Origin: Chrysomallon squamiferum
Taxonomy: Eukaryota; Mollusca; Gastropoda; Neomphalida; Peltospiridae
NCBI GenBank assembly: GCA_012295275.1
Contig: CM022678.1
Coordinates: 18,708,478-18,720,977, forward strand
Length of the DNA stretch: 12,500 nt
Reading direction: 5' to 3'
Below the pieces are notes generated by a model, which had not been told where the DNA came from, did no database searches, and worked only from the letters and a program-made list of their open reading frames with translations. This document shows, one piece after another, positions 9,637 to 12,500 of this stretch; position 1 is the first letter of the stretch, and each line of letters begins with the position of its first letter. Made by a program: the position numbers and the translations under genes.

Positions 9637-9801
9637 CAGTAGTAGCAGTAGTAGTAGTAGGATAAGTAGTAGTAGTAGTAGTAGTAACAATGGTAGTAGT
9701 AGTAGCAGTGATGGGAATGGTAGTAGTAGTAGTAATAATAAAAATGTTTAGTAGTAGTTGAAGTGGTAGTCGTTGAAGTGGTAGTCGTTGAAGTTGTAGT
9801 A
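9298..9801. repeat. Trinucleotide block (GAT/GTA/TAG)n
   Basis: Scattered GAT and AAG/ACT units (9298-9360), then from about 9433 mixed TAG/TAA/CAG units, the purest part being (TAG)n at 9590-9660. The 3-bp register is mostly kept, which keeps frames open on both strands: Val/Ile on plus at 9373-9588, and Thr/Tyr/His on minus at 9468-9842. Neither is a credible protein. Confidence 0.92.
9757..9801 (+). repeat. 15-bp minisatellite, three units
   Basis: GTTGAAGTGGTAGTC occurs exactly at 9757-9771 and 9772-9786. A third unit at 9787-9801 has two substitutions. It is built of five 3-bp units, so it is a higher-order product of the TAG block it adjoins. Confidence 0.88.
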
Positions 9802-9899
9802 GTAGTAGCAGCAGCAGTTAACAATAGTGACATTAATTCCAAAGTAAACAGTAGTAGCAGCAGCAGTTAACAATAGTGACATTAATTCAAAAGAAAACA
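9802..9899 (+). repeat. 49-bp tandem duplication
   Basis: 9802-9850 and 9851-9899 differ at two of 49 positions (9840 C versus 9889 A, and 9845 T versus 9894 A). Each copy starts with GTAGTAGCAGCAGCAG and continues into unique sequence (TTAACAATAGTGACATTAAT). The end of the trinucleotide array was copied together with its flank, by unequal exchange or a replication jump. Confidence 0.93.
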
Positions 9900-10130
9900 A
9901 TTAAGAAGTGAAATGTCAAACATTTATAATTCGTAATAGTTTGGCAGATAACTGGAACATGTGAGAAATTTTTACAGTGCGTGAAACTGTTCATACAAAA
10001 CAATACACAGAACTTAAAACAGGGTAAGGTATGTTAACACTTGTCTGTCATATTCAGCACGCTGCTGTTTATTAGTTATTAAACATCATATTTAGTGCAT
10101 TTTGTCTAACACACTGATGCATTGTTTTAG
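9900..10130. other. AT-rich unique sequence, no gene seen
   Basis: Ordinary mixed sequence between two repeat blocks. No supported feature. Confidence 0.5.
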
Positions 10131-10249
10131 CTTTTTTCTTTTATTATTATTTTTTTTCTTTATTTATTTTATTATTTTTTTGTTTTTATTATTATTTTTT
10201 CTTCTTTGGTTTCTTTCCTTCGACGTTCTTTTGTAGTCATTGAATGTTC

Positions 10250-10319
<70 letters not shown>

Positions 10320-10350
10320 TTTTTTTTGTTGTTGTTTGTGGTGGTGGTGT
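10131..10350. repeat. T-rich tract with (TTA)n(TTG)n and (GTG)n
   Basis: TTATTATT/TTTTTTC patches (10131-10205), then (TTA)10 at about 10254-10285, (TTG)11 at 10285-10317, T10, (GTT)3 and (GTG)4 to about 10349. Poly-Leu on plus and poly-Asn on minus come from this repeat only. Confidence 0.93.
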
Positions 10351-10427
10351 CTGTATATTTATGCATGTTTAAAAGCTTTGTATACGTTATCGTTCTAACA
10401 ACCATCTCTCATATATTGTTTTTACCG

Positions 10428-10429
<2 letters not shown>

Positions 10430-10523
<94 letters not shown>
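10430..10523. repeat. (TC)47 microsatellite
   Basis: A perfect run of 94 bp between ACCGAA and GGCTTAT. Confidence 0.99.
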
Positions 10524-10525
<2 letters not shown>

Positions 10526-10660
10526 CTTATTTTCTAAATTATGGACTTACATAATATTGTATTTTTAATAACCTTAGATGTTTACAGTGAAAAATAAATA
10601 TTTTCATATTACTAAAAACAAGTGTAGACATGTAAGCAAAAATGGTAAAATACTATCTAA

Positions 10661-10741
10661 ATAATAATCAAATAAAAATTAATAATAATAATAATAATTA
10701 AAATTAAATTAAAAAATAAATAAATAAATAAATAAATAAAC
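10661..10741. repeat. (AAT)n and (AAAT)n tracts
   Basis: ATAATAATC, (AAT)6 at 10681-10698, AAATTAAATTA units, then (AAAT)n at about 10715-10740. Confidence 0.92.
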
Positions 10742-11080
10742 CATCATATTAATATAACAATATTATATGATTCCCAGAAGGACGCAGCCGATGTTATCTA
10801 TTTTGACTTATGCATAGAAGAGTTCTGTTTAATTTACCGAGTTATCTCCTTTCAAAGGTTGCGTTCGATTGTTAAATTCTAGCTGATGTTAACATTCATT
10901 TCGTTTTTCTCAGTTCGGTAAAACTTTCACACCGATTTTAAATTCTTCGTGTAAGCCTTTAATCCTCTGCAACTGAGCCTTGAAACGAGAGTTTTCCTTT
11001 GTTGTTTTGTCACCTGTTTTTCCTTTGTTTTTCACTAATACAAATCTTGTCTAACTCGAGCGATCTAGTCAGGTGGTTAG
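10742..11080. other. Unique sequence of mixed composition, no gene seen
   Basis: More balanced composition than its surroundings, with scattered CpGs (for example GACGCAGCCGATG near 10781). No long frame, tRNA-like boxes or repeat unit seen. Confidence 0.4.
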
Positions 11081-11100
11081 AGTAATAGTAAATAAAAATA

Positions 11101-11153
11101 ATGATAATAAATAAAATGAAATGATAATAAATAAAATAAAATGATAATAACAA
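11101..11153 (+). repeat. 20-bp minisatellite, about 2.6 units
   Basis: The unit ATGATAATAAATAAAATGAA at 11101-11120 is followed by a one-substitution copy at 11121-11140 and a partial third at 11141-11153. An imperfect precursor (GTAATAGTAAATAAAAATA) lies just upstream. Confidence 0.85.
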
Positions 11154-11184
11154 TTTTACAGATTAAACGAGATATACATACAGA

Positions 11185-11195
11185 AATAAATAAAT

Positions 11196-11267
<72 letters not shown>
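11185..11267. repeat. (AAAT)n then (GA)34
   Basis: Short AAAT units (about 11185-11198) lead into a perfect (GA)n of 69 bp (11199-11267). AAAT units resume at 11290-11302, so the GA array seems to have grown inside an older AAAT tract. Confidence 0.97.
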
Positions 11268-11268
<1 letters not shown>

Positions 11269-11302
11269 AGGACAAGCATTTTCTTGACTAAATAAATAAA
11301 TA

Positions 11303-11463
11303 AGCAAGCCATAAAAGGATAAATCATAACCACTGGTAACATCTCAACAATTTAAAGCTGTCATTCGTATATTCACACAAACTGTGATATATGACAGAGA
11401 AAGATTTAACAAACTCTGATCTGTCGGGTTTCAGTTTTTAATTTCACAATGTTGTACTAATCT
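11303..11463. other. Unique AT-rich sequence, no gene seen
   Basis: No feature supported. Confidence 0.4.
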
Positions 11464-11523
11464 GCCACCCAACAGTACTACCCGTCACCCAAAATTATTA
11501 TTTGCCACCAAAAAGCTGCTGTG
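11464..11523 (+). repeat. Degenerate 20-bp periodicity, three units
   Basis: GCCACCCAA (11464), GTCACCCAA (11484) and GCCACCAAA (11504) are spaced exactly 20 bp apart. The other half of each unit has diverged. The 20-bp period is not a multiple of three, which argues against a coding repeat. Confidence 0.5.
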
Positions 11524-11598
11524 TAAGAAAGAAATACAGGTAGTTTTATTAAAATATTCTTTCTTTCTTCGTAACAGATTGTCTGTCATACACATAAA

Positions 11599-11695
11599 CT
11601 TTTTTTTATTATTTAATTTGTTTTACTTTATTATTATTTATTTTATTTTATTTATTTATTTATGTTTTTATTATCATTATTATCCTTCTCAGTGG
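11599..11695. repeat. T-rich (TTTA/TTA)n tract
   Basis: T9, TTATTATTTA, TTTTA and TTTA units, then TTATTATCATTATTATC. Mixed short slippage units. Confidence 0.8.
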
Positions 11696-11728
11696 ATTAA
11701 TACATAATACATATTCATATTTATATTT

Positions 11729-11731
<3 letters not shown>

Positions 11732-11816
<85 letters not shown>
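11732..11816. repeat. Compound microsatellite (TC)24(GT)18
   Basis: A perfect (TC)n at 11732-11780 passes directly into (GT)18 at 11781-11816. It is one of three places where CT/GA and CA/GT arrays abut or nearly abut (with 235-397 and 6622-6686). Confidence 0.99.
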
Positions 11817-11818
<2 letters not shown>

Positions 11819-11940
11819 AAAAGCGGTTTAGCATTCAAATATGAATACTGTTATCCATCTCTTATTTTTCACTTGTGTAAGACTTATACACGTAATGCCG
11901 TTCCTAAAATAAAACATATATCTATTTGTCGCTTACTTTA

Positions 11941-12217
11941 ACGCGTTATTTTCAGCGAAGGCCGTCATTTCGTCTACTGTATTGACACAGCAAGGTGTAG
12001 TCACCTGACTGAAAGATTGTGGCACTGTAACATTAGCTTGACCTTCATCTCTCTCTCTGTCTCGAATTCCGAGAAAACAGATTTCTGGTAAATCTGATCC
12101 CTGTATAAAGCTCGAGCAAATATGGCGGACTTATGGCGTGTGCTAGACGGATGTCGTAGAACTCAAATCGAGGCTGTGCATGGAATATATCTGAATTTGT
12201 TCACGTCGTTGAAATAA
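11941..12217 (+). promoter_or_regulatory. CpG-rich patch with TATA-like box and YY1-like site
   Basis: In 11941-12180 I count 109 G/C of 240 (45%) and 13 CpGs, against about 12 expected from base content, so CpG is not depleted. It carries TATAAA (12104-12109) and AATATGGCGGAC (12119-12130), a near match to the YY1 consensus AAnATGGCGGC. A TATA box there would place a start near 12135, inside the short frame beginning at 12122, so the two elements do not fit one simple promoter. A CpG-bearing 5' end of a gene is one reading, chance another. Confidence 0.33.
12122..12217 (+). CDS. 31-codon open frame of unknown function, low confidence
   Basis: An ATG at 12122 in good context (A at -3, G at +4) opens 31 codons to a TAA at 12215-12217. 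The peptide begins MADLWRVLDGCRRTQIEAVH and ends in a hydrophobic, Lys-terminated segment. It could be a microprotein, an upstream open frame in a 5' UTR, or a first exon whose real donor lies inside. It could equally be a chance frame started by a DNA-binding site, since ATGGCGG is also a YY1 core. AATAAA overlaps its stop codon. I recognise no family and see no second exon in the 283 bases that follow. Confidence 0.15.
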   Translation: MADLWRVLDGCRRTQIEAVHGIYLNLFTSLK

Positions 12218-12500
12218 AAAAAGAACAAAAGAAGAATACAGCCTTGCTTTTATCAAGATTTTTTTTTTTTAAATAATTTACAACTGTTTGCCATAGAAAG
12301 ATCTGTCGATGGTAAATTTCAGGTCTTATTCTTTGTTATTATTATTATCTTTTTAAGTCGAAATTTTCATTAATGACAGTTTTGGTTACTTAGTTATTTA
12401 GCCATCAATTATGTAGTCAGTCAGTTGGTTAGTTTGAAGTTTAAAGAGAAAAAAGTAAAATACAAAAGAAGAGAAAGAAAAACAGAATAATAATGATAAA
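12218..12500. other. AT-rich unique sequence, no gene seen
   Basis: A T11 run near 12260, a TTATTATTATTATC tract at 12336-12349, and a degenerate AGTCAGTCAGTTGGTTAGTTT run at about 12415-12435. Nothing else recognised. Confidence 0.5.

Noticed and set aside
9373-9842. Val/Ile frame on plus and Thr/Tyr frame on minus (mucin- or silk-like appearance)
   Set aside because: Both strands are open over the same TAG array, so the openness is a repeat effect. No signal peptide or conserved domain.
10172-10405. Poly-Asn frame on minus
   Set aside because: It is the complement of (TTA)n(TTG)n. A complementary poly-Leu frame is equally open on plus.
12213-12218. Polyadenylation signal AATAAA for the 31-codon frame
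   Set aside because: It overlaps the stop codon, and AATAAA is very common by chance in this AT-rich window.

Overview
The window looks like AT-rich, non-coding eukaryotic DNA, intergenic or deep intronic, from an animal with a very microsatellite-rich genome. I see no complete protein-coding gene, no rRNA, no functional tRNA, no CRISPR array and nothing prokaryotic or viral. A cephalopod mollusc such as an octopus is my best guess. It rests on the density of perfect (CT)n, (CA)n, (AT)n, GATA-type and TTA/TAG arrays in AT-rich unique sequence. That is inference from texture; no diagnostic gene is present. Nearly every long open frame here is a microsatellite read through (Ser-Leu, Arg-Glu, Cys-Val, Tyr-Leu-Ser-Ile, poly-Leu, poly-Ile or poly-Asn) and should not be taken as a protein.

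Layout. 1-400: AT-rich DNA ending in a (CT)n-(AC)n array. 600-920: two diverged copies of a 48-bp unit, 217 bp apart. 1080-1160: a small CpG-bearing patch with an AAAATGGCTGC site. 1450-2300: short TAG/CAG, pyrimidine and poly(A) tracts. 2430-2501: a tRNA-shaped fossil of a Pol III promoter type. 2517-2785: four copies of a TATAARACASTA motif. 2855-3337: a TG array and a large GATA/CATA/CAGA tetranucleotide block with an internal 40-bp unit. 3400-3560: a CpG-bearing unique patch with an inverted TGTTTAC pair. 3660-4030: T-rich. 4185-4317 and 5681-5808: two (AT)n-(GA)n arrays around about 1.3 kb of unique sequence. 6310-6686: a CpG-bearing patch followed by (CA)n(CT)n. 7270-7612: a trinucleotide mosaic. 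7836-7941 and 8729-8838: long (CT)n arrays on either side of the best candidate regulatory patch (8041-8280). 9090-9255: A-rich purine tract. 9300-9899: TAG block ending in a 15-bp minisatellite and a 49-bp tandem duplication. 10131-10523: T-rich, trinucleotide and (CT)n. 10660-11267: AAT/AAAT tracts, a 20-bp minisatellite and (GA)n. 11464-11523: a degenerate 20-bp periodicity. 11732-11816: (CT)n(GT)n. 11941-12217: a second CpG patch with a TATA-like element and a 31-codon open frame.

What stands out. Against the AT-rich background, three patches keep CpG near its expected frequency and each carries a plus-strand AANATGGCKGM site (1123, 8123, 12119), the form of a YY1/Pho-type site, with A at -3 and G at +4 of the ATG. 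These are the best candidates for promoters or 5' exon ends of unseen genes. Eight (CT)n/(GA)n arrays total about 720 bp, and five of the eight fall between 94 and 110 bp. I found no convincing undescribed system. The structural observations below are modest and are graded accordingly.
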